Below are positions 1-9,470 of a stretch of 64,000 nt of DNA, in pieces. The DNA comes from Pseudarthrobacter oxydans. Lineage in GTDB: Bacteria; Actinomycetota; Actinomycetes; Actinomycetales; Micrococcaceae. Within the stretch, counting starts at the first letter, position 1; the number at the start of each line of letters is the position of its first letter. The notes under the pieces were generated by a model. That model was given only the letters and a program-made list of their open reading frames with translations, searched no databases and was not told the DNA's origin. The DNA is taken from positions 3,410,001 to 3,474,000 of the forward strand of contig NZ_CP139438.1 in the NCBI RefSeq assembly GCF_034258515.1, in the 5' to 3' direction. A program made the position numbers and the translations under genes.

Positions 1-149
1 GGACTGGCGTGCCTGGCAAACTCCAAGGCAATTTGGCCGCCCGCCGGCACTCCGTCCGAAAAGGCGAAATAGGGGGCTTGAACAAGACGTTGGGGGACCT
101 TCACGCGTCGGCTGCCGAACTGGCGGTCCTTGGCCCTTTGCACGGAACA

Positions 150-182
150 CGAACGACGGCGGCACGCGGCCGCCGTCGTTCG
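150..182. terminator. Perfect GC-rich hairpin at left edge
   Basis: A 14-bp perfect stem (left arm CGAACGACGGCGGC) closes a 5-base loop and is followed by a short T-containing stretch. It could terminate a plus-strand gene lying to the left of the window. The ACGACGGCG core recurs in the repeats near 63,200 and 63,870, so it may instead be a dispersed palindrome. Confidence 0.5.
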
Positions 183-208
183 CTTTGCCTTTTCGAGGCT
201 GGTCCCCG

Positions 209-301
209 CATCGAGTGAGAGAAGGTTCGGGTTAAACCCACATCAAGTGAGAGATGGTTGGAATTAAACCGACGTCAAGTGAGAGAGCGTCGGGTGGGGG
301 G
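209..301. repeat. Three tandem 32-bp repeats
   Basis: Three units start at about 209, 241 and 273 with an exact 32-base period. Each carries RTCRAGTGAGAGA, and the first two continue into a GGTT(Y/G)GRRTTAAACC-like stretch; the third unit degenerates into a G-run. They lie just beyond the stop codon of the E2 gene. No protein is apparent. Function is unknown; an intergenic dispersed repeat or mRNA 3'-end element is possible. Confidence 0.75.
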
Positions 302-303
302 GG

Positions 304-1806
304 TTAGAGGTCGGCGAGGAGGGTGGTTGGGTTTTCAATTGCGTCGGCCACGAAGCGGAGGAAGCCGGCTGCCGTGCCGCCGTCGCAGACGCGGTGGTCG
401 AAGGTCAGTGTCAGCTCGGTGACCTTGCGGACGGCCAGCTCGCCGTTCACCACCCACGGCTTGTCGATGATCCGGCCCACGCCCAGGATGGCCACCTCGG
501 GGTGGTTGATGATCGCCGCGGAGCCGTCCACCCCGAACACGCCGTAGTTGTTGAGCGTGAAGGTGCCGCTGCCCAGCTCGGTGGGGGTCGCCTTGCCCTG
601 GCGTGCGACGTCGGTGAGCCGGCGGATCTCGGCGTCCAGATCGCGGGCAGTCAGCTTCTCGGCGGCGCGGACGGACGGGACCACCAGGCCCCGGTCGGTC
701 TGGGCGGCGATGCCGAGGTTGACGCCGTCGAACGAGACAATCTCCTGGGACCCATCGGACGCAGTCTCGATCCGGGTGTTCAGCTCCGGGTACTTTTTTA
801 GCCCAGCCGTGACAAAACGCGCGATGAACGCGAGCAGGCCCGGCACCTGGGAGCCGCCGGCCTTGAGCCCTTCGCGAAGCTCCAACAGACCAGTGGCGTC
901 CACGTCCACCCAGACTGTCGCCTCGGGGATTTCGGAACGGCTGCGCGCCATGTTGGCGGCAACGGCCTTGCGCACTCCCCTGACCGGTGTCCGGGCAGCG
1001 ATGGGCAGCCCGGTCCGGGCGTCCACGCCCTCCGGTGCCGCTGTGGTTTTGGCTGGTTCAGCCGGGGCCTTGGGGGTTTCGACGGGCTTGGTTTCGGCAG
1101 GTTCGACCACCGGGGCGTGGATGGCCTTCTCCACGTCACGCCGCATGATCAGCCCGCCCTCGCCCGAGCCGGGGAGCTCGCCGAGGTCCACGCCGTGTTC
1201 CCGGGCCATGCGCCGGACCAGCGGGGAGATCACGGCACCGAGCCTGCCGGGAACGCGAGTGCGCAGCAGGGTGAGGTCGTCCTCGGCGGGCTTGATTTCC
1301 TGCGACTCGAGCACGGAGACAGAGGCTTTGGGCGCGCGGGTGCGCCGGGCAACACCGTGCCCGCCCGGAGTGCCATAACCGATCAAGACGTTTCCCGAAC
1401 CGGCCCGCTCCTCCTCACGATAAGGTTCAGCAGCAGACGACGCGGATGATGCCGCCCCGGGAGTGGCATCGGGCCTGTCGGAGCCGGACGACATGCTGCT
1501 TGCAGCAATGTCGTCCGGCGAAGGGGCGGGGGCGGCATCATCCGCGGCGCCACGGGTTGCACCAACAGGCGTCACCGAGATCAGCGGCTTCCCCACGTCC
1601 AGCGTCTCGCCCGGCTGTCCGTGCAGCTCGGCCACGATCCCGGCATACGGGGAGGGCACCTCAACCGTGGACTTCGCGGTTTCCACCTCGGCGATGGGCT
1701 GGTCCACGGAGATCTCGTCCCCCACGGCAACGTGCCAGGACACCAGCTCGGCTTCGGTGAGGCCCTCGCCCAGGTCCGGCAACAAAAACACACGCGTTTC
1801 ACTCAT
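304..1806 (-). CDS. bkdC: Branched-chain 2-oxoacid dehydrogenase E2 (dihydrolipoamide acyltransferase)
   Basis: This is the core acyltransferase of a 2-oxoacid dehydrogenase complex; it moves the acyl group from E1 to CoA through a swinging lipoyl arm in the cytoplasm. It shows an N-terminal lipoyl domain (lysine in [12 protein letters not shown], about residues 35-50), an Ala/Pro-rich linker, a peripheral-subunit-binding domain ([16 protein letters not shown], about 195-230) and a C-terminal catalytic domain with the active-site motif DHRVCDGG. The ATG at 1806 (MSETRV) is preferred because GGGAGA precedes it; an ATG five codons upstream overlaps the previous gene. It is the third gene of a minus-strand operon. 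Substrate preference (branched-chain rather than pyruvate) is inferred from the adjacent Lrp-type regulator and the E1 type. No E3 gene lies in the window. Confidence 0.93.
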   Translation of the reverse strand: MSETRVFLLPDLGEGLTEAELVSWHVAVGDEISVDQPIAEVETAKSTVEVPSPYAGIVAELHGQPGETLDVGKPLISVTPVGATRGAADDAAPAPSPDDIAASSMSSGSDRPDATPGAASSASSAAEPYREEERAGSGNVLIGYGTPGGHGVARRTRAPKASVSVLESQEIKPAEDDLTLLRTRVPGRLGAVISPLVRRMAREHGVDLGELPGSGEGGLIMRRDVEKAIHAPVVEPAETKPVETPKAPAEPAKTTAAPEGVDARTGLPIAARTPVRGVRKAVAANMARSRSEIPEATVWVDVDATGLLELREGLKAGGSQVPGLLAFIARFVTAGLKKYPELNTRIETASDGSQEIVSFDGVNLGIAAQTDRGLVVPSVRAAEKLTARDLDAEIRRLTDVARQGKATPTELGSGTFTLNNYGVFGVDGSAAIINHPEVAILGVGRIIDKPWVVNGELAVRKVTELTLTFDHRVCDGGTAAGFLRFVADAIENPTTLLADL

Positions 1807-1808
1807 GG

Positions 1809-2921
1809 TCAGTTCTCCCACTGAAGGTCGTCGACGGCGTCGAGGATGCGGTCCACGCCGGGCAGGTAGTACTTCTCAAGCTTGGGCGCCGGGTACGGGA
1901 TGTCGAACCCGGTCACGCGGCGGATGGGGGCGGCCAGGTGGTGGAAGCAGCGCTCCTGAACCCGGGCCACTATCTCGGAGGACACGGACGCGAAGCCGTG
2001 GGCCTCGGCGATCACCACGGCCCGGCCGGTCTTCCGCACGGACGCGCTGACGGTCTCGTCGTCGAACGGGACAATGGTGCGCACGTCGATGACCTCCAGC
2101 GAGCGCCCTTCCAGCGCGGCGGCCTCGGCGGCGGCGAGCGCGGTGGGGACGGACGGGCCGTAGGCGATCAGCGTGGCGTCCGTGCCGGGACGGGCGACGG
2201 CGGCGCGGCCTTCGGTGGTGCGTCCCGCCGTCGTGCCTTCCGCGTGAAGGCGGCGGAGCTCGTCCAGGTCCACCAGGTCCTTGGACCAGTAGAGCTTCTT
2301 GGGCTCCATGAACATCACGGGATCGTCGGAGTCGATGGCCTCGCGGAGCATCCGGTATCCGTCCGCCACGGTGGCCGGGGTGAACACCTTCAGGCCGGCG
2401 GTGTGGGCGTAGTAGGACTCGGAGGAGTCGCAGTGGTGCTCCACTCCCCCGATGCCGCCGCCGTAGGGAACCCGGATCACCATGGGCAGCTTCACGGCGC
2501 CCTTGGTGCGGTTGTGCATCTTGGCCACGTGGCTGACGATCTGCTCGAAGGCCGGGTAGGCGAACGCGTCGAACTGCATCTCGATGACCGGGCGCATCCC
2601 GTTGATGGCCATGCCCACGGCCATGCCCACGATGCCGGACTCGGCCAGCGGGGTGTCGAAGCAGCGCTGCTCCCCGAAGGTGGCGGTGAGCCCGTCGGTA
2701 ATGCGGAACACCCCGCCCAGCATGCCCACGTCCTCGCCGAACACCAGCACGGACGGATCGGCGTGCATGGCGTCGGCCAGGGCGGTGTTGAGGGCCTTGG
2801 CCATGGTGACCGGCTGCGGGCCGGCGGCTTCCGCGGTGGCGGCGGCGGAGGCTGCTGCCCGGGCGGTGGCGGCGCTGACGTTGCCGTTGGCCTCGGACGA
2901 GGTGGTGATGGTGGGGCTCAC
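1809..2921 (-). CDS. bkdB: Branched-chain 2-oxoacid dehydrogenase E1 beta
   Basis: Beta subunit of the thiamine-diphosphate-dependent E1 component; with E1 alpha it decarboxylates branched-chain 2-oxoacids and acylates E2. The family hallmarks run through the protein: [43 protein letters not shown], the [12 protein letters not shown] segment and a C-terminal transketolase-C domain. The start is a GTG at 2921 preceded by GGAGG. It overlaps the E1 alpha stop as GTGA, which indicates translational coupling. At 370 residues it is slightly long for the family because of an Ala-rich N-terminal extension of about 45 residues. Confidence 0.93.
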   Translation of the reverse strand: MSPTITTSSEANGNVSAATARAAASAAATAEAAGPQPVTMAKALNTALADAMHADPSVLVFGEDVGMLGGVFRITDGLTATFGEQRCFDTPLAESGIVGMAVGMAINGMRPVIEMQFDAFAYPAFEQIVSHVAKMHNRTKGAVKLPMVIRVPYGGGIGGVEHHCDSSESYYAHTAGLKVFTPATVADGYRMLREAIDSDDPVMFMEPKKLYWSKDLVDLDELRRLHAEGTTAGRTTEGRAAVARPGTDATLIAYGPSVPTALAAAEAAALEGRSLEVIDVRTIVPFDDETVSASVRKTGRAVVIAEAHGFASVSSEIVARVQERCFHHLAAPIRRVTGFDIPYPAPKLEKYYLPGVDRILDAVDDLQWEN

Positions 2922-4138
2922 TTGCCGGCCTCCTGTGATGATGCTGCGTCGCGGGCGAGTTCGTCGGCGAGCAGGGCGGACTGTTCCTTCAGCTGGGGCG
3001 TGGTCTTTTCGAAGACGTGGCGGAAGAGTTCCTGCGGGTCCACGGGGACGTCCTCGCTGAGGCCGTCGCGCAGCTGCGTGGCCACGGCTTCGGCGTGCCC
3101 GGCGATGCGCGCTTCCACGGAGGGGTCCAGCAGGCCGCGGTCCGTCAGGTAGGTCCGCATCCGGTTCACCGGGTCCTTGGCCCGCCACTCCGCAACCTCG
3201 CTGCTTTCGCGGTAGCGGGTGTCGTCGTCGGCGTTGGTGTGGGCCTGCATGCGGTAGGTGTTGGCTTCCACCAGCAGGGGGCCGGAGCCTTCGCGGGCCA
3301 GTTTCACGGCCCGGTCCAGGACGGCGAGGAGGGCCACGACGTCGTTGCCGTCCACGCGTTCGCCGGCCATGCCGTAGCCCACGGCCTTGTGCGCGAGCGA
3401 CGGCGCCACGGACTGGTGCGCCAGCGGTACCGAGATGGCGTACTTGTTGTTCTGGACGAAGAAGATGACGGGCAGGTGGAAGACGGCGGCGAAGTTCAGG
3501 GCCTCGTGGAAGTCGCCTTCGCTGGTGGCGCCGTCGCCGCACATGGCCAGCACCACGGTGTCCTCGCCGCGGAGCTTGGCGGCGTGGGCCACGCCCACGG
3601 CGTGCAGCAGCTGGGTGGTGAGCGGGGTGCACTGGATGCCCACCTTGTGCTGGAGGGGGTTGAACCCGCTGTGCCAGTCGCCGCGGAAGATGGTCATCAC
3701 CTGCACGGGGTCCACGCCGCGGGTCATGACGGCGACGGCGTCGCGGTAGGTGGGGAACATCCAGTCGCCGTCGGAGAGGCAGAGGGCGGCGGCCACCTGG
3801 CAGGCTTCCTGGCCGTGGCTGGACGGGTAGACGGCCATGCGGCCCTGCCGGACCAGCGCGGAGTTCTGGTCATTGACGCGGCGGCCGACGACGAGCTGCT
3901 CGTACGCGGCCAGCAGTTCGCCGTCGCCGGGCAGGGGGTATTCGTGGCCGGGTTCGGTGCCCTGCTCACTGTCCGGCAGGAGCCGGCCGGCCGGGTCCAC
4001 CATCTGGATCTGGTGCCGGGCCGGGAGCATGTAGTCCTCGGCGCTGATGCCAAACTTCTTGGCCGTTTCCGAGAGATTATTCCCGGCGGGCGCCGTGCCG
4101 GTGTGTTCCGGCGCGGTGTGGTCTGCGGAGATCGTCAT
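2918..4138 (-). CDS. bkdA: Branched-chain 2-oxoacid dehydrogenase E1 alpha
   Basis: Alpha subunit of the E1 decarboxylase, binding thiamine diphosphate and magnesium. The TPP motif is clear (GDGATSEGDFHEALNFA ending in NN, about residues 205-232), and the phosphorylation-loop-like region YRMQAHTNADDDTRYR follows. The 406-residue length and the SSHGQEACQVAAAL segment fit the actinobacterial E1 alpha group often labelled PdhA or BkdA. First gene of bkdABC; its upstream region (4139-4521) carries a relic of the Lrp-gene promoter, which suggests Lrp-family control. A pyruvate-specific role cannot be excluded from sequence alone. Confidence 0.93.
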   Translation of the reverse strand: MTISADHTAPEHTGTAPAGNNLSETAKKFGISAEDYMLPARHQIQMVDPAGRLLPDSEQGTEPGHEYPLPGDGELLAAYEQLVVGRRVNDQNSALVRQGRMAVYPSSHGQEACQVAAALCLSDGDWMFPTYRDAVAVMTRGVDPVQVMTIFRGDWHSGFNPLQHKVGIQCTPLTTQLLHAVGVAHAAKLRGEDTVVLAMCGDGATSEGDFHEALNFAAVFHLPVIFFVQNNKYAISVPLAHQSVAPSLAHKAVGYGMAGERVDGNDVVALLAVLDRAVKLAREGSGPLLVEANTYRMQAHTNADDDTRYRESSEVAEWRAKDPVNRMRTYLTDRGLLDPSVEARIAGHAEAVATQLRDGLSEDVPVDPQELFRHVFEKTTPQLKEQSALLADELARDAASSQEAGK

Positions 4139-4230
4139 TGTTCCGTCCTTCTGTTGCCACTATTCCTTCCCAGTATCCGCCCGGGGCAGGTTTCGTATCC
4201 AGCTCCCTGAAGAATCGTGGAGAAGCTGCG

Positions 4231-4325
4231 CGATTATGCCTGCTGCGAGAGACAAATTGTAAGTGTGAGCCAGATTACTGACAGGGTGCGTGGACAAAAT
4301 GGCTGCCAGGGACGCCGGGGCCCGG
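4231..4325 (+). pseudogene. Relic of lrp promoter and 5' end
   Basis: This stretch aligns base by base with 4811-4905, the promoter and first codons of the intact lrp gene. It has the same ATTGTAAGTGTG element (4251-4286), followed by a degraded version of the coding start, after which homology stops. It lies between bkdA and the small ORF at 4522. It is either a leftover of a tandem duplication or an operator kept for bkd control, since it sits about 110 bases upstream of bkdA. Confidence 0.7.
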
Positions 4326-4521
4326 TGACCACAGCCCGTGCTGGACCAGGTCCGGTGCGGATAGCCCGTGCCAGAAGTCCCTTGACCTCTCCTTCGTGCG
4401 GGACCACACTCAGAAGATACGCAGGGTGCGGAGGGACAGTGCAGTCCTTTCTGCCCCGGAACCGCTGTGGGCAAGGCGCATCTCTTACACCGAGGAATTA
4501 CAAAGAGTGGGGGCAGCTGTA

Positions 4522-4752
4522 ATGGACATCGAGAAGTTGTGGGACCGGCTCGAGCCGGAAACGCGGCAGTGGCTGGTGGAAAATCCCGGATGCAGGATCC
4601 TTCCCCGGACCGTCGTGGCAGCGATCACCAAGGCCACCGGAGTGCAGGTTGAACAGGACAGGCACGGTGAAAGTTCCCTCTCCCCCAGTGACTGCGACTT
4701 CCTCCGCACCGCGTCGCAGCTGCAGGATGCCAATAGCCGCAAGTCTCTGTAG
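4522..4752 (+). CDS. Conserved small protein, unknown function
   Basis: Encodes 76 residues (MDIEKLWDRLEPETRQ...), acidic and soluble, with no signal peptide or membrane segment. A purine-rich GAGTGGGGG stretch precedes the ATG. The family is not recognised. Its reality is supported by a clean start, by its position between the bkd operon and lrp, and by a relic of its last 15 codons found upstream of the second lrp gene (20445-20487), so gene and regulator were duplicated as a unit. Confidence 0.7.
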   Translation: MDIEKLWDRLEPETRQWLVENPGCRILPRTVVAAITKATGVQVEQDRHGESSLSPSDCDFLRTASQLQDANSRKSL

Positions 4753-4771
4753 CCGGGCCTTTGGCCGGGCT
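4751..4771 (+). terminator. Hairpin after small ORF
   Basis: AGCCGGGCC-TTT-GGCCGGGCT forms a nine-position stem with one mismatch, followed by TT. It overlaps the stop of the 76-residue ORF and separates it from the lrp promoter. Confidence 0.5.
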
Positions 4772-4829
4772 TTCGCATCCGGCATCCCGCGAACTGAAAC
4801 GATCGTGCCCGATTCTGCCTACACTGGAA

Positions 4830-4866
4830 GACGAATTGTAAGTGTGGGCCGGATTACCGACGGGGG
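4830..4866 (+). promoter_or_regulatory. Conserved lrp upstream element (copy b)
   Basis: The sequence ACGAATTGTAAGTGTGGGCC followed by GGATTACCGAC is shared with 4251-4286 and 20534-20570. It contains a GTAA-N12-TTAC inverted pair. It lies directly before the start codon of the Lrp gene, which fits an autoregulatory operator of an Lrp/AsnC protein. Confidence 0.55.
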
Positions 4867-4868
4867 CC

Positions 4869-5342
4869 GTGGAGCAAGTGGCAGCCAGGGATGCCGGGAC
4901 GGAACCCGTCCCGCTGGACGAGATCGACCGCAGGATCATTGCCGAGCTGACCCGTGACGGCCGGATGTCAGTCACGCAGGTGGCGGAGAACGTCCACATC
5001 TCCCGGGCGCACGCGTATACAAGGATTGGCCGGCTCACTTCTGAAGGGGTGCTGTCCAAGTTCACGGCGCTGGTGGACCCCATCAAGGCGGGGCTCCGCT
5101 CGTCCGCCTACGTGACGCTGAAGCTGAAGCAGGACGCCTGGCGCGAGCTGCGGGACCAGCTCGCCGTGATCCCCGAGGTGCACCACGTGGCCCTGGTGGG
5201 CGGCGACTTCGACGTGATCCTCCTGGTCCGCGCCGTGGACAACATCGACCTGCGGCGGGTCATCTTCGACCAGCTGCAGTCCATGCCCGGCGTGCTGGAC
5301 ACCCAGACGTTCCTAGTGTTTGAGGATCTGGATACGCGGTAG
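4869..5342 (+). CDS. Lrp/AsnC-family transcriptional regulator (likely bkd regulator)
   Basis: A DNA-binding regulator of about 157 residues. It has an N-terminal winged HTH (LDEIDRRIIAELTRDGRMSV, then QVAENVHISRAHAYTRIGRL) and a C-terminal RAM ligand-binding domain (VHHVALVGGDFDVILLV, DLRRVIFDQLQSMPGV). Members next to bkd operons usually respond to branched-chain amino acids or their keto acids. The GTG at 4869 is chosen because close relatives begin near EQVAARDAG and a G-run precedes it; a GTG at 4842 lies inside the conserved element. A paralogue with a damaged 5' end is at 20469 and a decayed one at 24882. Confidence 0.88.
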   Translation: MEQVAARDAGTEPVPLDEIDRRIIAELTRDGRMSVTQVAENVHISRAHAYTRIGRLTSEGVLSKFTALVDPIKAGLRSSAYVTLKLKQDAWRELRDQLAVIPEVHHVALVGGDFDVILLVRAVDNIDLRRVIFDQLQSMPGVLDTQTFLVFEDLDTR

Positions 5343-5686
5343 GCGCCTGTTCCGGCCCATCGATGCGGTCGAAGGAAACCGCGCCTCCAGGAACACTCGC
5401 CCGTTCTTGCGGAGACCTTGATTAAGTCTTGAGTGGCGCAGGCGAAGATTTCCGGTAGTGCCGCCAAGCTATCGCGGCACTGCAGTAGTTGCACTGTGAA
5501 ACACCGTTCCACTTGCCGTATCCCCCGGAAATTGATTGTCCTGACGAGATCAAGATTCAGCGGCTTGGGGCGCTACGGGGAGGCCCGCCACATTTCCCCC
5601 CAATCGGCGGGCTTCCCCACGTGGCTGTCCGGCAGAGTACGCCTTGGCTTCCGGGGGCCTGCAATGCCAGAGGCATCGCGCGCCCG
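5343..5686. other. Intergenic region, hairpin only
   Basis: About 340 bases with no convincing gene. One inverted repeat (GCCCGCC at 5583 with GGCGGGC at 5606, 16-base loop) may terminate transcription between the convergent lrp and diguanylate cyclase/phosphodiesterase genes. Confidence 0.5.
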
Positions 5687-8158
5687 TCAGCCCGGCGTCA
5701 GCGCTGCCGGCGTACGGGTTTTCCTCAGCCGGCCGTTTAACCACCCTGGGACGCGTTCCGGGGGGATCGGCTTGCTCCAGAGGTATCCCTGGGCGCGGGT
5801 GACGCCCATCCGCCGAAGTTCGTTGAGCTGGGCGTGGGTTTCGACGCCTTCAGCGATAACGTCGAGTTTGAGGCTTTTAGCCATGCCCAGGACAAGCTCT
5901 ATGACGGTACCCCCCTGCGGGCGGTCTCCCAGTTCCTGAATGAAAGTGCGATCGATCTTCAGAGTCTTAGCAGTAAGCCACCTCAAATAGCCCAGGGAGG
6001 AGTAGCCGGTGCCGAAATCATCAATGGAAAGGCCGACGTCCAGGCGGGAAAGACGTTGCAGGGTTTCCTTGGGCAGGTCCGGTTCGTCCATGAGAACGGT
6101 TTCAGTGATCTCCAAATGAACGGCTCCGGCATCAATGCCGGACACCTGGATTGCTGCCTCCACGATGTCCGGAAAGTCCTTCGCCACGAACTGGCGTCCG
6201 GAGATGTTCACTGCTGCCGTGAGGTCTCCGGCTCCCTCCACCTCCTGACGCCACTGCTGCACCTGGCGCAGGGTTTCTTGCAGCACCCAGGTTCCAATCG
6301 GAACGATCAGGCCCGTCTCTTCAGCGACCGGGATGAATGATTCCGGTGGAATGAGGCCATGGTCGGGGTGCTCCCACCGCAGGAGAGCCTCGAAACCGAG
6401 TGGCGTTTCAGTGGCGAGCTCCATGATCGGCTGATAATTCAGCCGCAGTTCTCCCCGATCCAGGGCTAACCATAGGTCAGACTCCATATCCAACCGTCCA
6501 CTGGCCCTTTGAGTCATTCTGGAGTGGTAAACCACCGATGCGTCCCCGCCGGCCGATTTGGCCCTATACATTGCAGTATCCGCGCCGCCCAGCATGGACT
6601 GTGCTGTGTCATCAGGTCCGGCCAGGGCGATACCAACACTGACGTTGAGGAAAATCTGCCGGTCCTCCACCTCGAACGGAGCCCTGATGCATTCACGGAT
6701 TCGCCCGGCCATCACCTTGGCGGCACGCATGCCCATGTTCTCGCAGACAATGATGAATTCATCGCCCCCGAAACGCCCTACCGTGTCACCGGCCCTCACT
6801 GTCTTCGTCAAACGGTCGCTCAGGAGCATCAGGATTCTGTCACCGCCGCCATGGCCGATACCGTCATTGACGAGTTTGAAGCGGTCGATATCGACGAACA
6901 TGACCACTGGCCGGGAACCATTGTCAAGGAAACCCTGCAGCACCTCGGTTATCAGGTACCGGTTGGGCAGGCCTGTCAGGGCATCGTGACGGGCTTGCCA
7001 TTCCAGGACCTGCTCGGCTTTCTTGCGCTCAGTGATGTCCAGTACCGTGTCAAGGAATTGAGCTGGTTGCCCGTGAGTGCCGTCGACGTTCAGTATTCGT
7101 GAATGAAGCCATCGCTGCCCGCCATCCGGCCGGAGGAGCCGGTACTCTACATCAGCGAATCGCACCCCCGAATGCAGGTCCCGCCACACCTGCCGGACCC
7201 GGTCACGGTCCTCCGGGTGTGTCCGCTCCAGCAGCCATGCCCTTGATAGGGACTCCCCTGGCGCCAAGCCCACGATGCGCGCGAATTCCTGTGAGTGCCA
7301 GGTCTCCCCCGTGGCGCCCGAGTACTCAAGACTTCCCACATGCGCCATTTCCTGAGATGCAATCAACCGGCGCCGCTCGGCATCGGCTTCGGACCGCAAC
7401 CGCTTAATCTCCGTGATGTCCCTGGCAATGGCAGAAGCGCCGGCAAGCTTTCCGTCCTGCCCATACACCGGTGACAGCGTCAGGTCCACGTCAATGACCG
7501 AGCCGTCTTTGCGCCGCCACCGGGCCTCTACCCCTGAGACGGAAGCCCCGGCGCGGATCCGCTCAGCGACGCGGACATCCAAGTCCTCCGCGTTCCGGGT
7601 GGTGAACAGCGCGTGCGTTTGGCCGACGGCTTCCGCCATGCTCCAGCCGAACATCCGTACGGCACCTGCGTTCCAGCTGGTGATCTTCCCGTCCATGTCA
7701 GCGCCGATGATCGCATCCCCCGAAGACTCCACCATCGCGGAGAGCCGGCCCAAGGCCGCCTCCCGAAGTTTCCGGTCAGTGATGTCCTTTGAGATGGCCA
7801 CGATATCCACTGCCACCGTGTGGCGGCCCCTGATCGGGCTGATCGTCGCATGGACTGGAAACTGCCTGCCGGACCGATCCTGCATCCCCAATTCCCCGGA
7901 CCAGTCCTGGCCAAGGGCTAACCGCTCCGCGATCTCCTCATTCGCAGGCCCTGGCCCGGGGATCGGGAAACTATTGACGATGCCCAGATCAAGAGGCGTC
8001 AATCCGATCACCTCCGAGACAGCGAAACCATACAATCGTTCGGAGGCACGGTTCCAGTACGTGACCCGCCAGCTGCTGTCCATCCCGATCACAGACTGGC
8101 CGATCTCGTCGAGCAGCAAGGCCTGTGTTAGCAGATCATCCTGTTGTTCCCCCGCCAT
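5687..8158 (-). CDS. PAS-PAS-PAS-GGDEF-EAL cyclic-di-GMP turnover protein
   Basis: An 823-residue cytoplasmic protein with no membrane segment. Three PAS/PAC sensor units occupy about residues 10-385; the third has a PAS-3 style HPEDRDRVRQVW segment. A diguanylate cyclase domain follows (RFGGDEF intact, about 395-555), then a phosphodiesterase domain (EALLRW, DDFGTGYSS, IAEGVET, about 565-805). Both catalytic motif sets look complete, so it could make and degrade c-di-GMP, switched by the PAS inputs. It starts 32 bases after the degenerate EAL gene at 8191, so the two are probably co-transcribed. Confidence 0.93.
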   Translation of the reverse strand: MAGEQQDDLLTQALLLDEIGQSVIGMDSSWRVTYWNRASERLYGFAVSEVIGLTPLDLGIVNSFPIPGPGPANEEIAERLALGQDWSGELGMQDRSGRQFPVHATISPIRGRHTVAVDIVAISKDITDRKLREAALGRLSAMVESSGDAIIGADMDGKITSWNAGAVRMFGWSMAEAVGQTHALFTTRNAEDLDVRVAERIRAGASVSGVEARWRRKDGSVIDVDLTLSPVYGQDGKLAGASAIARDITEIKRLRSEADAERRRLIASQEMAHVGSLEYSGATGETWHSQEFARIVGLAPGESLSRAWLLERTHPEDRDRVRQVWRDLHSGVRFADVEYRLLRPDGGQRWLHSRILNVDGTHGQPAQFLDTVLDITERKKAEQVLEWQARHDALTGLPNRYLITEVLQGFLDNGSRPVVMFVDIDRFKLVNDGIGHGGGDRILMLLSDRLTKTVRAGDTVGRFGGDEFIIVCENMGMRAAKVMAGRIRECIRAPFEVEDRQIFLNVSVGIALAGPDDTAQSMLGGADTAMYRAKSAGGDASVVYHSRMTQRASGRLDMESDLWLALDRGELRLNYQPIMELATETPLGFEALLRWEHPDHGLIPPESFIPVAEETGLIVPIGTWVLQETLRQVQQWRQEVEGAGDLTAAVNISGRQFVAKDFPDIVEAAIQVSGIDAGAVHLEITETVLMDEPDLPKETLQRLSRLDVGLSIDDFGTGYSSLGYLRWLTAKTLKIDRTFIQELGDRPQGGTVIELVLGMAKSLKLDVIAEGVETHAQLNELRRMGVTRAQGYLWSKPIPPERVPGWLNGRLRKTRTPAALTPG

Positions 8159-8190
8159 TGATCCCCCGCGTTATCCTCAATCCATTCCAA

Positions 8191-9279
8191 CTAGGACTCC
8201 GTGGCTACGCCAACAGTCGTTTGGATGACCCACGACGACCAGTCCAGCGGATGCACCGACGGCCGGCCCAGCAGATACCCTTGGCCGGCAGTGAGGCCGG
8301 CATCAATGACTGCGGCAAGCTCCGCATCCGTTTCAATGCCTTCGGCTGCCAGGACGGCCCCGACCTCCTGGGCAAGGCTAATCACTGCCGGCTCGTCCAG
8401 GCCTGGCTCCTCAAGAATCCCGGCGATAAAAGTACGGTCGAGTTTGATGATGTCAGGCCGAAGGCTAAGAATCCTGTCGGCAGGGGTAAAGCCTGCTCCG
8501 GAGCCATCCACCGCCACCCGCAATCCGCGGTGACGTAGCAGGTTCACGGACTTTATGACCCTGCTCCACTGCATATCGTTTGCCCCGCCACGAAGTTCAA
8601 CGACGATCTTGTCCAGCGCCAGCCCGGAGTTCTGCAGCAGGTCCTGGACACGGATCTCCGTAAACGCTGCCGGAGTCAGGTTGAACGCCACGAAGAGATG
8701 CGAGGGGACCATCCGCGCCGCGGACACTGCACACTGCAGCGCAGCGATCTCCAGCTCGGTTCCGAGGCCCACGGCCTCGGCTTCCCGGAACCACGTGTCG
8801 GCGTCTGATCCGTCGCTGCTGACAAAACGTGTAAGGGCTTCAACCCCGGCGACGCGCCGCTCCGGCAATTCGTGGATTGGCTGAAACGCCGTCAGCAACA
8901 GCCTGCTGCCCAAAACCGATTCAATTCTCTTCGTAAGCCCGGTATCAGGGGCGCTGCGCTCATCAAGGCGACCGGCAGTGGTACCGTCCACACCCTCAGG
9001 ACGTGGTTGCTGCCGCGCGCCCTGTTTCCGTGTCCCGGCAAGATGCTCAAGAAACGCACGTTCGGGGTTGTCCGGGTGGGACGCAAGGTGCTTCCGCAGC
9101 TGCGCCCTGGCCCACTCCGCTTTGGGATCAGGATCAGTGAGGACATCATTGATCAGCTCCATCACCTGATCGCGCAGGGAACCATCTTTCGCCGCCTGCT
9201 GCGGCAGTGCAGGTCCCCCCGGACCTGCCGTTTCCCCTGCGCCGGTGACTGAGAGGAGAGTGAACTCGTCCCGTGACAT
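8191..9279 (-). CDS. Degenerate EAL-domain protein (probable c-di-GMP sensor or inactive PDE)
   Basis: 362 residues with an uncharacterised N-terminal helical region (about 1-115) and a C-terminal EAL fold (about 120-350). EALTRF, the NLTP asparagine, IIKLDR, AEGIET and GQGYLLGRP are retained. The ExTE glutamate is lost (VVELRGG), and the paired metal-binding aspartates DD are changed to DG in VAVDGSGAGF. Loss of two metal ligands predicts no phosphodiesterase activity, leaving c-di-GMP binding or protein interaction as possible roles. First gene of a two-gene unit with the active-looking GGDEF-EAL protein. Confidence 0.88.
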   Translation of the reverse strand: MSRDEFTLLSVTGAGETAGPGGPALPQQAAKDGSLRDQVMELINDVLTDPDPKAEWARAQLRKHLASHPDNPERAFLEHLAGTRKQGARQQPRPEGVDGTTAGRLDERSAPDTGLTKRIESVLGSRLLLTAFQPIHELPERRVAGVEALTRFVSSDGSDADTWFREAEAVGLGTELEIAALQCAVSAARMVPSHLFVAFNLTPAAFTEIRVQDLLQNSGLALDKIVVELRGGANDMQWSRVIKSVNLLRHRGLRVAVDGSGAGFTPADRILSLRPDIIKLDRTFIAGILEEPGLDEPAVISLAQEVGAVLAAEGIETDAELAAVIDAGLTAGQGYLLGRPSVHPLDWSSWVIQTTVGVATES

Positions 9280-9470
9280 CGGCTATTCCTTTATCGGCTG
9301 TAGGCGCCGGCTGAGCCCGGCACCAAGCCTCGGCCGCAACACTGATTGACTGCAGCGCGCAACCCCGGCCTGAACAAAGGGTACAGCCGGACAGAACCTA
9401 AATCCCTAATGTCGAGAAACAAATTCCGGCATTCACTGCGGCCGGGCCCGGAATTGGCGGCGACTGGAAA

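Noticed and set aside
9..218. 69-residue frame at the left edge
   Set aside because: It runs through the perfect hairpin at 150-182, has basic low-information composition and no ribosome binding site.
209..301. CRISPR array
   Set aside because: The 32-base periodic units are contiguous and differ from one another; there are no unique spacers between identical repeats and no cas genes.
1809..3632. Long E1 beta start at 3632 (607 residues)
   Set aside because: The first 237 codons are antisense-like Arg/Pro-rich sequence overlapping E1 alpha; the GTG at 2921 with GGAGG and GTGA coupling is the real start.
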